Assembly: GCF_000022325.1 (NCBI RefSeq)
Contig: NC_012034.1
Location: 1,921,501 to 1,985,500 of the forward strand
Source: Caldicellulosiruptor bescii DSM 6725
Lineage (GTDB): Bacteria > Bacillota > Thermoanaerobacteria > Caldicellulosiruptorales > Caldicellulosiruptoraceae
Length of the DNA stretch: 64,000 nt
Direction of reading: 5' to 3'
Of this stretch, positions 42,821-53,645 are shown piece by piece. Made by a program: the position numbers and the translations under genes. Every line of letters starts with the position of its first letter. Position 1 is the stretch's first letter. The notes below the pieces were generated by a model, which saw nothing but the letters and a program-made list of their open reading frames with translations, made no database searches and was not told the DNA's origin.

Positions 42821-45800
42821 TCATTTTGCGGCTGGAACTGGCGCTGGTTCATTATTGTTGTAGTATATTGTAATATTAATGTTTTTCCCATTTGTACCTA
42901 AGGGTCGCTTGTGATCTAATCCAACAAACCTACCTTGACTGTCTTGCCAAAGAGCCGGCTTTAAAAATGAGTATTTTTTTTCATCCCATGTCGTAAAATC
43001 GTATCCAACCATACCTCCAGTGTCACCTGAGTTAGCATTAAAGCACCAAAATGTGTGATGAATATGATTCTCTATAATATAATCTCGTAGATATCTCATC
43101 CACTTTTCGTTATCAGCTCCATCAAGATAACCACCCCATTCACCTATCAGCAGCGGCGCAATGTTTTCTTCCATGATGTAAGCCCAATTCGGACGCCAAC
43201 AATCTTGTAGTAAAGATTCTTTTGTGAAGCCTGGATAAAACCACGGCTGCTGGTAAACAGAGGGTCCGTAATCATGAGGTGAATATACTACTTTATTTTG
43301 ATATTTACCCAGATTAATAGGATACTTTTTAACACCTCGCAAGTTACCGCCCCACCATGTTGAATAGTAATCGCTATAGGATTTTGATGTCCATGTAACG
43401 TCATCTTTTGGATACGCTTCAATTCCTTCTATTACAATAAGAAGGTTTGGATTTATATTTAGTATACGTTTCGCACATGTTTCAGCCGCATATTTCCAAT
43501 TATTAATATCTGTTGAATTATCCCATTTTGCAAATGTTGTGTCTTGCCATGGTTTTCCATGTGGCTCATTTTTTAGGTCAAAAGCTATAATAGTATCATC
43601 ATTTTTATATCTATTTGTAATCCACTCACACGCCTTATAAAAATCCTCTGGAGTAAATTTATCATCATACCATACTGGATAGATATGTCCCATTGCGTCT
43701 GTTTTTATGCTGTGAATATCCAACATAATTTTCAAACCAACTTCTTTACATATTTGTACAACTATGTCAAATACTTCAAGACTGTTTTTGCCCTCAAGCT
43801 CTGGATTAACGTAGTAGTTTATATTTGGTTTTGGATAAATACCTTGCGACCAGTTCAGTATAATCTCGGCTGATATTGGAATTCTTAGCAAATTAAAGCC
43901 TCTATTGGCTATTTCAGCTAGAGTATCTTTTAGATTGCAACTCCATACACCATCAAAAACATTTGTACCTGTATTGTATCCAAACCAGTTAATACCTGTT
44001 AACCATACCGGTTTACCATCTTTATCAACTATTTTATTACCACTTACATAAAGCCAATCATCATTTGTATCATCAAGAATACTCGGTGTTGATGTTGGAT
44101 TTGGAGTTACTGTTGGCATTGGTATTACTGTCTGCACCGGTGTTGGTGTCGGTGTCGGGGTTGCCGTTACTGTTGGGGTCGGGGTTGGTGTTGGTGCTGG
44201 TGTTGCTGTCGGTGTCACTGTCGGTGCTGGTGTTGCTGTCGGTGTTGGTGTCGCTCCACTCGGCTCCTGTCCCCATACCAATACACCATCTATATACGCT
44301 GTTACCTTCACATTCTCTCCATAACTCGTCATGCTCTGCATCCATGACCAGTCATTCCCCTGATTGTAATTGCTCCAGTCACTCTTGTTAAACCTTATCT
44401 GTATCTCCCCTGTGTCTTTACCAGCCTGCAACTGCCCAGCTCCACTCTTAAATCCTATCTCTAAATAATAGTCCGCTCCACTTACGCTACTGCTCAGCTT
44501 CACAAACTTGAATGTCACATTGCTTGCTCCTATCTGTGCCCAGTCTGATATCGCACTCTGTGCCTTGTCCCCATCTACCGTGTACCAGTACCTTATCGTT
44601 ACCCTGCTCAAATCTATGCTGCTGCTTCCAGTGTTCACTACCTTCAACCATGGCCTTATCGTGTTTGTTGTGCTATTTGTCTCCTTGTTAGCATACAATA
44701 CCTTTATCTGTCCACCTGCTACAGGTGTACTGCTCGGCGTCGGTGTTGGGGTAGCAGTTGGTGTTGGTGTTGGAGTCGGTGTTGGCGTTGGTGTAGCAGT
44801 TGGTGTTGGGGTCGGGGTTGGTGTTGGTGCTGGTGTTGCTGTCGGTGTTGGTGTCGCTCCACTCGGCTCCTGTCCCCATACCAATACACCATCTATATAC
44901 GCTGTTACCTTCACATTCTCTCCATAACTCGTCATGCTCTGCATCCATGACCAGTCATTCCCCTGATTGTAATTGCTCCAGTCACTCTTGTTAAACCTTA
45001 TCTGTATCTCCCCTGTGTCTTTACCAGCCTGCAACTGCCCAGCTCCACTCTTAAATCCTATCTCTAAATAATAGTCCGCTCCACTTACGCTACTGCTCAG
45101 CTTCACAAACTTGAATGTCACATTGCTTGCTCCTATCTGTGCCCAGTCTGATATCGCACTCTGTGCCTTGTCCCCATCTACCGTGTACCAGTACCTTATC
45201 GTTACCCTGCTCAAATCTATGCTGCTGCTTCCAGTGTTCACTACCTTCAACCATGGCCTTATCGTGTTTGTTGTGCTATTTGTCTCCTTGTTAGCATACA
45301 ATACCTTTATCTGTCCACCTGCTACAGGTGTACTGCTCGGCGTCGGTGTTGGGGTAGCAGTTGGTGTTGGTGTTGGAGTCGGTGTTGGCGTTGGTGTAGC
45401 AGTTGGTGTTGGGGTCGGGGTTGGTGTTGGTGCTGGTGTTGCTGTCGGTGTTGGTGTCGCTCCACTCGGCTCCTGTCCCCATACCAATACACCATCTATA
45501 TACGCTGTTACCTTCACATTCTCTCCATAACTCGTCATGCTCTGCATCCATGACCAGTCATTCCCCTGATTGTAATTGCTCCAGTCACTCTTGTTAAACC
45601 TTATCTGTATCTCCCCTGTGTCTTTACCAGCCTGCAACTGCCCAGCTCCACTCTTAAATCCTATCTCTAAATAATAGTCCGCTCCACTTACGCTACTGCT
45701 CAGCTTCACAAACTTGAATGTCACATTGCTTGCTCCTATCTGTGCCCAGTCTGATATCGCACTCTGTGCCTTGTCCCCATCTACCGTGTACCAGTACCTT

Positions 45801-47065
45801 ATCGTTACCCTGCTCAAATCTATGCTGCTGCTTCCAGTGTTCACTACCTTCAACCATGGCCTTATCGTATTTGTTGTGCTATTTGTCTCCTTGTTAGCAT
45901 ACAATACCTTTATCTGTCCACCTGCTACAGGTGTGCTGCTCGGCGTCGGTGTTGGTGTTGGCGTTGCTGTTGGTGTAGCAGTTGGTGTTGACGTTGGTGT
46001 TGGTGTAGGTGTCGGTGTTGGAGTCAGTGTTGGTGTTGGTGTTGCTGTTGGTGTAGCAGTTGGTGTCGGTGTTGGTGTTGAAGTAGGTACTGAAGAGGCA
46101 CCAATCGCATTAGTTTTATACCATTGCCCCCATGGAGTTGGATTATTGGGGTCCCAATTGTTTACCATGTCCAAGTACCCTACATAGCTCGAATTGCCAC
46201 ACCAAGACCAGCTAAAAAGTCCTATCTTGTATTGTTTTGCATACCTGACAATAGCTTCCTCGTCAGGGTCACCATCTGTATGCTGATGCCCAAACTCCCC
46301 AATAACTAATGGCAGCCCTTTCTCCACAAATGACTTGATATATTCTTCTACCTTGCTCGCTGTATTGTATACACCGTACATATGAATCGAAAATACCAAA
46401 TTGCGCAGCGGATCTGCTTCCATTATGCTCTGGGCATTGTCTCTCATAGTATTAGACCAATCCTGCCCCCAGTTCGGTGCATCAACCATTATCGTGTGCT
46501 TGAACCCTGCATCCCTTAGCGCTTTTATAGCATTCTTCGTGTCATTAATCCAGTTTTGATAGTTATTGTTCCCATACGGCTCATTACCAATGTTTATTAT
46601 AACAAAATCCTCATTGCCTTCTAACACACTCTTTATCTCTTTCCAATATTCTACTGCTTGCGCCAATGAACATGCTGCACCGTCCTCACCATATCCTGTC
46701 GTGTCGTGAACTTCTAATACAATGGCTCTGAATCCAAGACTTCTTGACAATGATATAATATTTGCTACTTCACTTGCTGGTATCTTCGTCCATCGATAGC
46801 CATTACTCAACACTACCCTCACAGAGTTCATACCCCATGACCTTATTCCTCGCAATGCCGTCTCAAGTTTATCTCTGTACCAGCAATGTGCGTGATTTGT
46901 TCCTATTAATGTGCTAGTATCTATCTTCACTACTCCATCATTAGATGTAGCCGCACCAACTTTGGGTAAATTCGTTACATTTGCTATAAACAAAATGTTC
47001 AATAAAAAAACAACTGTACATAGTATACTCAACCATTTCTTCCCCATTTTTGTTTTTACTCTCAT
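42821..47065 (-). CDS. Secreted mannanase/cellulase GH5-CBM3-CBM3-CBM3-GH5
   Basis: 1414 aa. Signal peptide and N-terminal GH5 mannanase-type domain (about 42-330; Glu residues in [10 protein letters not shown] and [11 protein letters not shown]) are the same as in the GH5-GH44 protein. Three CBM3 modules follow, separated by Pro/Thr linkers; the second and third CBM3-linker units repeat as a 603-bp tandem. The C-terminal GH5 (about 1045-1414) is of the endoglucanase type, beginning [20 protein letters not shown], with catalytic Glu in [12 protein letters not shown] and [13 protein letters not shown]. It should combine mannan and cellulose hydrolysis. Leader and -10 region are identical to those of the GH5-GH44 gene. 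It lies between GH9-GH5 and celA, all on the minus strand. Confidence 0.95.
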   Translation of the reverse strand: MRVKTKMGKKWLSILCTVVFLLNILFIANVTNLPKVGAATSNDGVVKIDTSTLIGTNHAHCWYRDKLETALRGIRSWGMNSVRVVLSNGYRWTKIPASEVANIISLSRSLGFRAIVLEVHDTTGYGEDGAACSLAQAVEYWKEIKSVLEGNEDFVIINIGNEPYGNNNYQNWINDTKNAIKALRDAGFKHTIMVDAPNWGQDWSNTMRDNAQSIMEADPLRNLVFSIHMYGVYNTASKVEEYIKSFVEKGLPLVIGEFGHQHTDGDPDEEAIVRYAKQYKIGLFSWSWCGNSSYVGYLDMVNNWDPNNPTPWGQWYKTNAIGASSVPTSTPTPTPTATPTATPTPTLTPTPTPTPTPTSTPTATPTATPTPTPTPSSTPVAGGQIKVLYANKETNSTTNTIRPWLKVVNTGSSSIDLSRVTIRYWYTVDGDKAQSAISDWAQIGASNVTFKFVKLSSSVSGADYYLEIGFKSGAGQLQAGKDTGEIQIRFNKSDWSNYNQGNDWSWMQSMTSYGENVKVTAYIDGVLVWGQEPSGATPTPTATPAPTPTPTPTPTATPTPTPTPTPTPTATPTPTPSSTPVAGGQIKVLYANKETNSTTNTIRPWLKVVNTGSSSIDLSRVTIRYWYTVDGDKAQSAISDWAQIGASNVTFKFVKLSSSVSGADYYLEIGFKSGAGQLQAGKDTGEIQIRFNKSDWSNYNQGNDWSWMQSMTSYGENVKVTAYIDGVLVWGQEPSGATPTPTATPAPTPTPTPTPTATPTPTPTPTPTPTATPTPTPSSTPVAGGQIKVLYANKETNSTTNTIRPWLKVVNTGSSSIDLSRVTIRYWYTVDGDKAQSAISDWAQIGASNVTFKFVKLSSSVSGADYYLEIGFKSGAGQLQAGKDTGEIQIRFNKSDWSNYNQGNDWSWMQSMTSYGENVKVTAYIDGVLVWGQEPSGATPTPTATPAPTVTPTATPAPTPTPTPTVTATPTPTPTPVQTVIPMPTVTPNPTSTPSILDDTNDDWLYVSGNKIVDKDGKPVWLTGINWFGYNTGTNVFDGVWSCNLKDTLAEIANRGFNLLRIPISAEIILNWSQGIYPKPNINYYVNPELEGKNSLEVFDIVVQICKEVGLKIMLDIHSIKTDAMGHIYPVWYDDKFTPEDFYKACEWITNRYKNDDTIIAFDLKNEPHGKPWQDTTFAKWDNSTDINNWKYAAETCAKRILNINPNLLIVIEGIEAYPKDDVTWTSKSYSDYYSTWWGGNLRGVKKYPINLGKYQNKVVYSPHDYGPSVYQQPWFYPGFTKESLLQDCWRPNWAYIMEENIAPLLIGEWGGYLDGADNEKWMRYLRDYIIENHIHHTFWCFNANSGDTGGMVGYDFTTWDEKKYSFLKPALWQDSQGRFVGLDHKRPLGTNGKNINITIYYNNNEPAPVPAAK
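44733..45935 (-). repeat. Tandem 603-bp CBM3-plus-linker repeat
   Basis: Within the GH5-GH5 gene the unit ending at about 45332 and the one ending at about 45935 match base for base at a 603-base offset (compare 44508-44948 with 45111-45551). They encode the same CBM3 and the same linker. It is an in-frame tandem duplication that adds a whole binding module and should be prone to expansion or loss. Confidence 0.85.
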
Positions 47066-49187
47066 CTTAAAACCTAACCCCCTCTTTTTTATGCATTTTT
47101 GCCATTATACCTCTTTATTTTTTGTACTATTTTCTAAACACCTCCATACAGGATTTTAGCGAGGTAGCACACCATACTTATAGTTGTGCTACCCCGCTAA
47201 ATTTTCATTTACCTACTTAATTATTGATTGCCAAACAGTATTTCATATGTTGCATTAGCTATTGCTATGTCGCACTGTGCCCAGAACCTGTGATATCTGA
47301 ACTCAGGTGCCTGCCCTGACTTGTATGCCGCCTCTAACTTCGGCCAATCAGGATCTTGTTTATACTTGCTCCTTATGTCTATAAACTTAACTCCACTCTT
47401 TATTACATCTCCATTCGGCATCTTCCCTATCCATCCTGCCGGTATATATACCTCTTGCTCAAAGAACCTCTTGTAGTCCGCTCTCTTCTCTGGCGCTGAC
47501 AATCCCTTCTCATCCCTGTACAACTTCCACATCCTGTCCAGCAATTCCTTCGCTAAATTCTTCGCTCCCTCATCAAATACCCCATACTTCTTCGTCCCTG
47601 CACTATAGTACAACAACGCATTCGCCAATGACGCTGTTATTCCTAAGTCAGTACCATAGTCCACTACCTTAACATGTAAGTTGCTATTCCCTGTATACGC
47701 CCCGTTCCATGTATCAGGTTGTCCGCTCCAATCAAGCGTCGACGGTATCGCAAACGTACCATCACTATTCAACTTCACTACACTCTTAACCCAGCTTACC
47801 CACTTCTCAAGCAGTGCTCCTGCGTCCTTATCTCCTGTCACATAGTAATACTCCGCTACCCTCTGCATCGACCATGCCTGGAATCCAAACCATGTGTTGC
47901 TCCCAGGATCATGATATACCGGATTCGGTTCATATGCCATTCCATAAAATGTTGCTGTCCCTGCTGGATACTTCTCATATCTGCCATTCCATGAATTTGT
48001 CGCGCCTCCTGCTATCGCTCCCTCCGCTGACTGTAACCACCTGTAAAATTCTATCTGCCTCTTCAAACTCTTTGCCCAGTCACTCGCTCCATTCGGCGAC
48101 TTCGGCTTCATATCACTATCATTCGCTAATGCCCATGCCGCCATCGGATTCTGATATCCAAAGTGCACATGGCTGCTCCCTATCTTCCATGACCATGCTC
48201 CATCCAATGCTCCACCCCATGCATAATACCATGATAGCAGATAATGTGCACTGTCATACCCCGTTCCTCCAGCCGCATTCTTATCCTGACATCCTAATGG
48301 CTTGAAATACTTGTCAAACATCGCATACCTTAAATAGTCTCCCATCTTCGCTGCCTTCGCTACATAGCTGCTTATCTCATTAAACTTACCTTGCTCCTTC
48401 GCCCATACTTTCGCCCAATAAGTAGCCTGAATAGCTCTCGCATCAGCATCTGGTGCATCCGTATATCTCCACTGCTTCGAATAGTTCTGATCCTTAATAA
48501 ACAAATCTAAAAATCCATTCGGTCCGCCCCACTTGAATTCCTCCCAGCTCGGATGCGGCACCGTCTCCCATACAGACTCCTCAGGCCCTCTCTGGAACGT
48601 GTTGATAAATGATGCCCGACTTACTCCGTCCCCTCTCTTGCCATATCCATACCAGTTGTCTACGTCCATCAACCAGTGCATACCATACATTAATGTGCTA
48701 CCATATGTGCTCACAAGTTCATTATGCAACGGGTCTTTGCCAACAGGTACATTAAACTCCAACGGCGATGGATACTTGTCCGGTGTCTCCCACTCCCCTG
48801 CGTATGTCGCTGGCTTGTTAGGATCATATGACCTCATCGGCTGATCTTCCGCTGATGGTATCATATACTTCTCTAATGTGTCCCATGCTGTCTTAAATTT
48901 GCTCCAGTCACCCGTTAACTTACCATACACTGCCTCTAACCATACATAGTACGAAAATGCCTCACTCGTGGTCAAATGACCATAATCAGGTGCTTCGCAT
49001 ATCAATGTCTCTACCGAATGATATGGTATCCCATCCTGGTTAAAATACCCGTTCGCAGGATCATGTATCTTGTTCCATAACCACATAAACCTCTGCCCAT
49101 ATTCGCCAAGCACACTCGGTGTGCTGCTCGGCGTCGGTGTTGGTGTTGCTGTTACTGTTGGTGTCGCGGTTGGGGTTGGTGTTGGCG
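46041..49187 (-). repeat. 3147-bp duplicated block, copy 2
   Basis: Counterpart of 25001-28147; it covers the N-terminal half of the GH5-GH5 gene, its leader, the hairpin after celA and the celA GH48 module. Confidence 0.88.
47155..47201 (-). terminator. Hairpin after celA
   Basis: Same 17-bp hairpin as at 26115-26161, without a T run, 20 bases after the celA stop. Partial read-through from celA into the GH5-GH5 gene is therefore plausible. Confidence 0.7.
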
Positions 49188-52100
49188 TTGGTGTTGGTGT
49201 AGCAGTTGGTGTTGGTGTCGGGGTTGGAGTTGGTGCTGGTGTAGGTGTCGGTGTCACTGTCGGTGCTGGTGTCGCTGTCGGTGTTGGTGTCGCTCCACTC
49301 GGCTCCTGTCCCCATACCAATACACCATCTATATACGCTGTTACCTTCACATTCTCTCCATAATTCGTCATGCTCTGCATCCATGACCAGTCATTCCCCT
49401 GATTGTAATTGCTCCAGTCACTCTTGTTAAACCTTATCTGTATCTCCCCTGTGTCTTTACCAGCCTGCAACTGCCCAGCTCCACTCTTAAATCCTATCTC
49501 TAAATAATAGTCCGCTCCACTTACGCTACTGCTCAGCTTCACAAACTTGAATGTCACATTGCTTGCTCCTATCTGTGCCCAGTCTGATATCGCACTCTGT
49601 GCCTTGTCCCCATCTACCGTGTACCAGTACCTTATCGTTACCCTGCTCAAATCTATGCTGCTGCTTCCAGTGTTCACTACCTTCAACCATGGCCTTATCG
49701 TGTTTGTTGTGCTATTTGTCTCCTTGTTAGCATACAATACCTTTATCTGCCCGCCTGCTACAGGTGTGCTGCTCGGCGTCGGTGTTGGTGTTGGCGTTGC
49801 TGTTGGTGTAGCAGTTGGTGTTGACGTTGGTGTTGGTGTAGGTGTCGGTGTCACTGTCGGTGCTGGTGTCGCTGTCGGTGTTGGTGTCGCTCCACTCGGC
49901 TCCTGTCCCCATACCAATACACCATCTATATACGCTGTTACCTTCACATTCTCTCCATAATTCGTCATGCTCTGCATCCATGACCAGTCATTCCCCTGAT
50001 TGTAATTGCTCCAATCACTCTTGTTAAACCTTATCTGTATCTCCCCTGTGTCTTTGCCAGCCTGCAACTGCCCAGCTCCACTCTTAAATCCTATCTCTAA
50101 ATAATAGTCCGCTCCACTTACGCTACTGCTCAGCTTCACAAACTTGAATGTCACATTGCTTGCTCCTATCTGTGCCCAGTCTGATATCGCACTCTGTGCC
50201 TTGTCCCCATCTACCGTGTACCAGTACCTTATCGTTACCCTGCTCAAATCTATGCTGCTGCTTCCAGTGTTCACTACCTTCAACCATGGCCTTATCGTAT
50301 TAGTTGTGCTATTTGTCTCCTTGTTAGCATACAATACCTTTATCTGTCCACCTGCTACAGGTGTGCTGCTCGGCGTCGATGTTGGTGTTGGCGTTGCTGT
50401 TGGTGTAGCAGTCGGTGTCGGAGTCGGGGTTGGTGTTACTGTCGGTGTTGGTGTCGGTGTTGGTGTAGCAGTTGATGTTGGTGTTGGAGTCGGTGTTGGT
50501 GTTACTGTCGGCGTTGGTGTTGGTGTTGCTGTTGCTGTTGGTGTCGGTGTTGCTCCAGAAGTTCCTGGTTCTTCACCCCATACTTTCACATCTCCATCAT
50601 AAAGTGGAATATATTTAGTTTTAACAACTGAACCACTTGAAACTCCCTTTATATCCTGGAAAGAATAGTCGTTAGAATTATCCCACTGTACATTCTGTGG
50701 TGCTGCAATTCTGAATTGGACTTCTTTCTTATATTTGTCTTGACCACCTGGATAAATCAATGTGCCAGTAAAGTCTACTAAAATGTAGTATATATTTTTG
50801 CTTGCATCCCATACATAAGGTCCACTTACTTTTGCACCTTGATTATAATTGGTGCTCAAGGTTAATTGATTTGGTGAATATCCTGCTTTAATTAATTCAC
50901 TCAGGTCAACAAAATATCTAAATTTAAGCTTATCTGTTGCTCTGGCAGGCCAACCACTTTGGTTATTAACTATCGCTTTAATTTCAATAAAGTTAGTTCC
51001 GGATGCATTTATACCAGCTTCAACAAAGAATTCGTCGTTTGTTGGAGTTTCAATAGCTTTGAAATCTGGTATTGGATTCCCACCGTACAATTGATACATC
51101 TTTGCTAATGCACCCACAAACCCTGCATTATAATCACATGCAACCTCATTGTTCACATAGTTACTTATATCATCTGTGTAGCTATCATCAGAGCCTGGAC
51201 CACCAACAAGCGCTCCATATAATGTATGTCTGTGATATGAAGGTATACTCTGACTGTCTGCCCATGAGCTATGAGCAGTTCTGTGATGCGGTCTCTTTGG
51301 TGGATTTGTACCAAATCCAACAACAAAGCTTCTTCCAGCTGAGCCTAACGCATAATCAATCTGGCTTTCTCCAAATTTTCTATATATTTCTTTTTTTGTG
51401 CTTGGACAGCCAACCCAATCGCTATAAACAAATGCCAAAAATGCTGTAGTTGTTGCATATCTCAACGAACCCCATTGATCAAGCCATGCTAATCCTTTTG
51501 GTGTATACTTAATCCTTTCGCCATTGTATCCTGTAGTCCAGTAATCTAAGTGACTTTCAATAATTTGTTTATAAATATCCTTACCGGTAATTTTTGCTAA
51601 CAATAATGCCGCTCCATTGTGAACATCATCCCAGCAATGAGCCCACTTGTAGTCAATTGTGTTACTGCCAGAAATTTTGGGCCAATTTTGGACATATGAC
51701 TCAGCTTTTGTGAGATATGTTGAATCATTTGTTGCCAAATACAACCAAACTGCTGCCCAAGAAAGCTCATCATAGAAACCGCTCCATGAATTGTAATATC
51801 CATTTGCAGCAGTGTAACCTGCATCGCTTTTTGTTACTTCTGCAAACTCATATAATTCTTTTGCATGTTGCAGATATGTTGCTGCTTTAGTGGGATTTCT
51901 GTCTTTCAAAACAATTGAAGCTGCTGCTAAGGAAGCTGCTGTCTCTGCTACTACTGTAGATCCAGGACTGCTTTGGGTGACCTTAAATGAAGGTCTCTCC
52001 ATTTGCATAACCTCAGCAGGTCCCCACCATGCATGATCTTTACTTCCATCCCCAACCTGGTAATAGTATACATATTTGCTTGGATGACATTTTACAAAAT

Positions 52101-52500
52101 AGTCATTAACCCATTCGATTTGATTTAAGATATGTTCCAATTGACCACTCTTGACAAATGCATCTTTGTACTCATACACTGCCCATGACAACATTGTACC
52201 AGTGTATGACATTGGAAGGTTAAACTTGACGTGATCACCTGCGTCAAACCAACCACCTGTCAAATCAAGCCCATTGTCTTGACCATCCTTTAATGCTGAG
52301 TCGCCACGCCAGTTGTTGCGTACCCAATTCGGAAGTTTACCAGACATTTGAAATTCGTAAAACATGATAGCTTTTTGTAAAGCTTCCCCATAGTTAAACG
52401 AACCAGCCCTAACCTCTTGCCATGGTTTAACTCCATATACCACTCCTAAAATAAATATGAAGGTTACAACCATGGCAATAATTCTTCTGTAACGCTTCAT
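47221..52500 (-). CDS. celA: CelA: secreted cellulase GH9-CBM3c-CBM3-CBM3-GH48
   Basis: 1759 aa, the length I recall for C. bescii CelA. Signal peptide about 1-32. GH9 about 34-480, with the Asp pair in [15 protein letters not shown] and the acid Glu in [16 protein letters not shown]3c about 485-650 ([16 protein letters not shown]). Pro/Thr linkers, two CBM3 anchoring modules, then GH48 about 1130-1759 with [17 protein letters not shown]9 works as processive endoglucanase and GH48 as reducing-end exoglucanase on the same chain; CelA is the main secreted cellulase of the genus. AGGAGG is present 9 bases before the ATG and a strong sigma-A promoter lies immediately upstream. A c-di-GMP riboswitch with its own promoter lies about 0.55 kb further upstream. 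Confidence 0.97.
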   Translation of the reverse strand: MKRYRRIIAMVVTFIFILGVVYGVKPWQEVRAGSFNYGEALQKAIMFYEFQMSGKLPNWVRNNWRGDSALKDGQDNGLDLTGGWFDAGDHVKFNLPMSYTGTMLSWAVYEYKDAFVKSGQLEHILNQIEWVNDYFVKCHPSKYVYYYQVGDGSKDHAWWGPAEVMQMERPSFKVTQSSPGSTVVAETAASLAAASIVLKDRNPTKAATYLQHAKELYEFAEVTKSDAGYTAANGYYNSWSGFYDELSWAAVWLYLATNDSTYLTKAESYVQNWPKISGSNTIDYKWAHCWDDVHNGAALLLAKITGKDIYKQIIESHLDYWTTGYNGERIKYTPKGLAWLDQWGSLRYATTTAFLAFVYSDWVGCPSTKKEIYRKFGESQIDYALGSAGRSFVVGFGTNPPKRPHHRTAHSSWADSQSIPSYHRHTLYGALVGGPGSDDSYTDDISNYVNNEVACDYNAGFVGALAKMYQLYGGNPIPDFKAIETPTNDEFFVEAGINASGTNFIEIKAIVNNQSGWPARATDKLKFRYFVDLSELIKAGYSPNQLTLSTNYNQGAKVSGPYVWDASKNIYYILVDFTGTLIYPGGQDKYKKEVQFRIAAPQNVQWDNSNDYSFQDIKGVSSGSVVKTKYIPLYDGDVKVWGEEPGTSGATPTPTATATPTPTPTVTPTPTPTPTSTATPTPTPTPTVTPTPTPTPTATPTATPTPTSTPSSTPVAGGQIKVLYANKETNSTTNTIRPWLKVVNTGSSSIDLSRVTIRYWYTVDGDKAQSAISDWAQIGASNVTFKFVKLSSSVSGADYYLEIGFKSGAGQLQAGKDTGEIQIRFNKSDWSNYNQGNDWSWMQSMTNYGENVKVTAYIDGVLVWGQEPSGATPTPTATPAPTVTPTPTPTPTSTPTATPTATPTPTPTPSSTPVAGGQIKVLYANKETNSTTNTIRPWLKVVNTGSSSIDLSRVTIRYWYTVDGDKAQSAISDWAQIGASNVTFKFVKLSSSVSGADYYLEIGFKSGAGQLQAGKDTGEIQIRFNKSDWSNYNQGNDWSWMQSMTNYGENVKVTAYIDGVLVWGQEPSGATPTPTATPAPTVTPTPTPAPTPTPTPTPTATPTPTPTPTPTATPTVTATPTPTPSSTPSVLGEYGQRFMWLWNKIHDPANGYFNQDGIPYHSVETLICEAPDYGHLTTSEAFSYYVWLEAVYGKLTGDWSKFKTAWDTLEKYMIPSAEDQPMRSYDPNKPATYAGEWETPDKYPSPLEFNVPVGKDPLHNELVSTYGSTLMYGMHWLMDVDNWYGYGKRGDGVSRASFINTFQRGPEESVWETVPHPSWEEFKWGGPNGFLDLFIKDQNYSKQWRYTDAPDADARAIQATYWAKVWAKEQGKFNEISSYVAKAAKMGDYLRYAMFDKYFKPLGCQDKNAAGGTGYDSAHYLLSWYYAWGGALDGAWSWKIGSSHVHFGYQNPMAAWALANDSDMKPKSPNGASDWAKSLKRQIEFYRWLQSAEGAIAGGATNSWNGRYEKYPAGTATFYGMAYEPNPVYHDPGSNTWFGFQAWSMQRVAEYYYVTGDKDAGALLEKWVSWVKSVVKLNSDGTFAIPSTLDWSGQPDTWNGAYTGNSNLHVKVVDYGTDLGITASLANALLYYSAGTKKYGVFDEGAKNLAKELLDRMWKLYRDEKGLSAPEKRADYKRFFEQEVYIPAGWIGKMPNGDVIKSGVKFIDIRSKYKQDPDWPKLEAAYKSGQAPEFRYHRFWAQCDIAIANATYEILFGNQ

Positions 52501-52538
52501 AAATCTCTAACCTCCTCATTCAGTTTATTTCGATTTTA

Positions 52539-52567
52539 ATTATATAACTAAAATGGATAGATGACAA
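52539..52567 (-). promoter_or_regulatory. Sigma-A promoter of celA
   Basis: On the minus strand TTGTCA (complement of 52562-52567), a 17-base spacer and TATAAT (complement of 52539-52544). It predicts transcription from about 52532, a leader of about 32 bases, and the AGGAGG just before the start codon. Confidence 0.85.
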
Positions 52568-52990
52568 TTGATTTTTTTTGTCTAATTTGTTTGTTTAATT
52601 GTCTAAAATGCAGTACAGTTTAAATATTTTCGATTACTTAGATATACTCATATTTCTGATATTTTTTTTATTGCAAAATTATAGTATAAATGCCTCTAAT
52701 AATTTGTATTATTTTGCTCTATTGAAAGTCAAAAAAATACAACATGATATTAAGTTGTTAAGTGGAAACCACATAAATTTATTCGACTTGAAAATAATTG
52801 TTATATTTTATTGATTAAATTAGGAAGTGATAATAAATTTTTTGTTGTTCATACAAGGCTAAACATTGGCTGCCAATCAATGGCAGCCAATGCCTAGTGT
52901 AATGTATGTTAAAAGAGGGGGTTAGGGGATAGCTTTTTCAGTGTTACAGAAGAATATACATAATTATTTATTTTTTTAATTTTTTTACAT
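52568..52990. other. Non-coding stretch between celA promoter and riboswitch terminator
   Basis: No ORF of note on the minus strand. On the plus strand at about 52911-52928 is AAAAGAGGGGGTTAGGGG, almost the leader/ribosome-binding sequence that precedes several enzyme genes, but no start codon and gene follow it. A perfect hairpin is listed separately (52864-52892). Confidence 0.55.
52864..52892 (-). terminator. Perfect 12-bp GC-rich hairpin downstream of the riboswitch
   Basis: Arms CATTGGCTGCCA (52864-52875) and its complement (52881-52892) with a 5-base loop. On the minus strand it is followed by TTTAGCC, a weak T tract. It could terminate a short RNA that starts at the riboswitch promoter, or be a structured leader element. 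Confidence 0.5.
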
Positions 52991-52995
52991 GTACT

Positions 52996-53026
52996 AAAAA
53001 AACGGCGCCTTGCCAGACGCCGTTTT
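52996..53026 (-). terminator. Intrinsic terminator of the celA-upstream riboswitch
   Basis: On the minus strand an AACGGCG...CGCCGTT stem is followed by seven T. It begins 29 bases after the riboswitch P1 stem, the usual expression platform of a transcription-controlling riboswitch. Confidence 0.88.
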
Positions 53027-53054
53027 GAACCACTCATCAAATATTTTACACCTC

Positions 53055-53154
53055 GAGTAGTTTCGGCAGCCTGGCAACCATAGGAAGTTTTTCTTCCGAC
53101 AGGCCCATGGCTTTGCGCCCCTGCCTTTCGACAGGTTTGCCCTTTCGACTACCC
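53055..53154 (-). ncRNA. Cyclic-di-GMP-I (GEMM) riboswitch upstream of celA
   Basis: On the minus strand the hallmark segments of the class I c-di-GMP aptamer appear in order: AAAGGGCAAACC, a GNRA-type loop (GTCGAAAGGC), GGGGCGCAAAGCC, ATGGGCCT, and the second arm ending GGTTGCCAGGCTGCCG. A P1 stem can form between GGGTAGT and ACTACTC at the ends. The tetraloop/receptor arrangement and the GCGCAAAGCC core are diagnostic. It is preceded by a consensus promoter and followed by a terminator. No gene starts directly behind it; the next minus-strand ORF is celA, 490 bases past the terminator. Confidence 0.93.
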
Positions 53155-53203
53155 ACTTCATATCCAATTTTTTTATGTTTAATCCTACTTTCTTTTAGAA
53201 TGA

Positions 53204-53232
53204 ATTATATCATTAACTCAGTAATATGTCAA
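53204..53232 (-). promoter_or_regulatory. Consensus sigma-A promoter of the riboswitch
   Basis: On the minus strand TTGACA (complement of 53227-53232), 17 bases, TATAAT (complement of 53204-53209): a perfect match to both boxes with ideal spacing. Predicted start about 53197, some 40 bases before the aptamer. Confidence 0.9.
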
Positions 53233-53282
53233 CTAATCTTTTTCAACGGATAGTGTCAAGAGTTTGTAGGAAAAAATTTTTA

Positions 53283-53645
53283 TCAGAATATACCTGCATT
53301 ATAGAGGCTACAACTAATCAAAGACTTTAATGCTCTTCGTAACTGGTTAACTTTACCATTTGCTATAACTGGTATATTATTCCACTTTTCCGTACCTTTT
53401 CGTACTCTTTTCCCGTTCTTTATAATTCCTTTTGCTATTTCTTTAACTTCTTGCCTTTCTGCTTTCTTGGCTTTTATCTTCTCTAAATATACATTTATAA
53501 GTTCAAAACCATTGTATTTTAAACTCAATAACTTTACCATGGTCTCCGCTATATCTTCGCTCCATCCTCTTGGTCTTGAACTCATCCTCTCTGCTAATAC
53601 ATGACTTACATTCCCTTCTGCATTACATCCTGCTTATGTCACAAG
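53283..53645 (-). pseudogene. ISLre2/UPF0236-family transposase, C-terminal fragment
   Basis: On the minus strand CNAEGNVSHVLAERMSSRPR followed by GWSEDIAETMVKLL is the conserved C-terminal signature of UPF0236/ISLre2 transposases. The frame is open from about 53645 to the stop at 53283. The N-terminal three quarters of the protein are absent. It marks an old insertion just upstream of the celA riboswitch. Confidence 0.8.

Noticed and set aside
52599-52814. 71-aa plus-strand ORF upstream of celA
   Set aside because: Very AT-rich low-complexity translation, no ribosome binding site, and it overlaps the celA promoter area.
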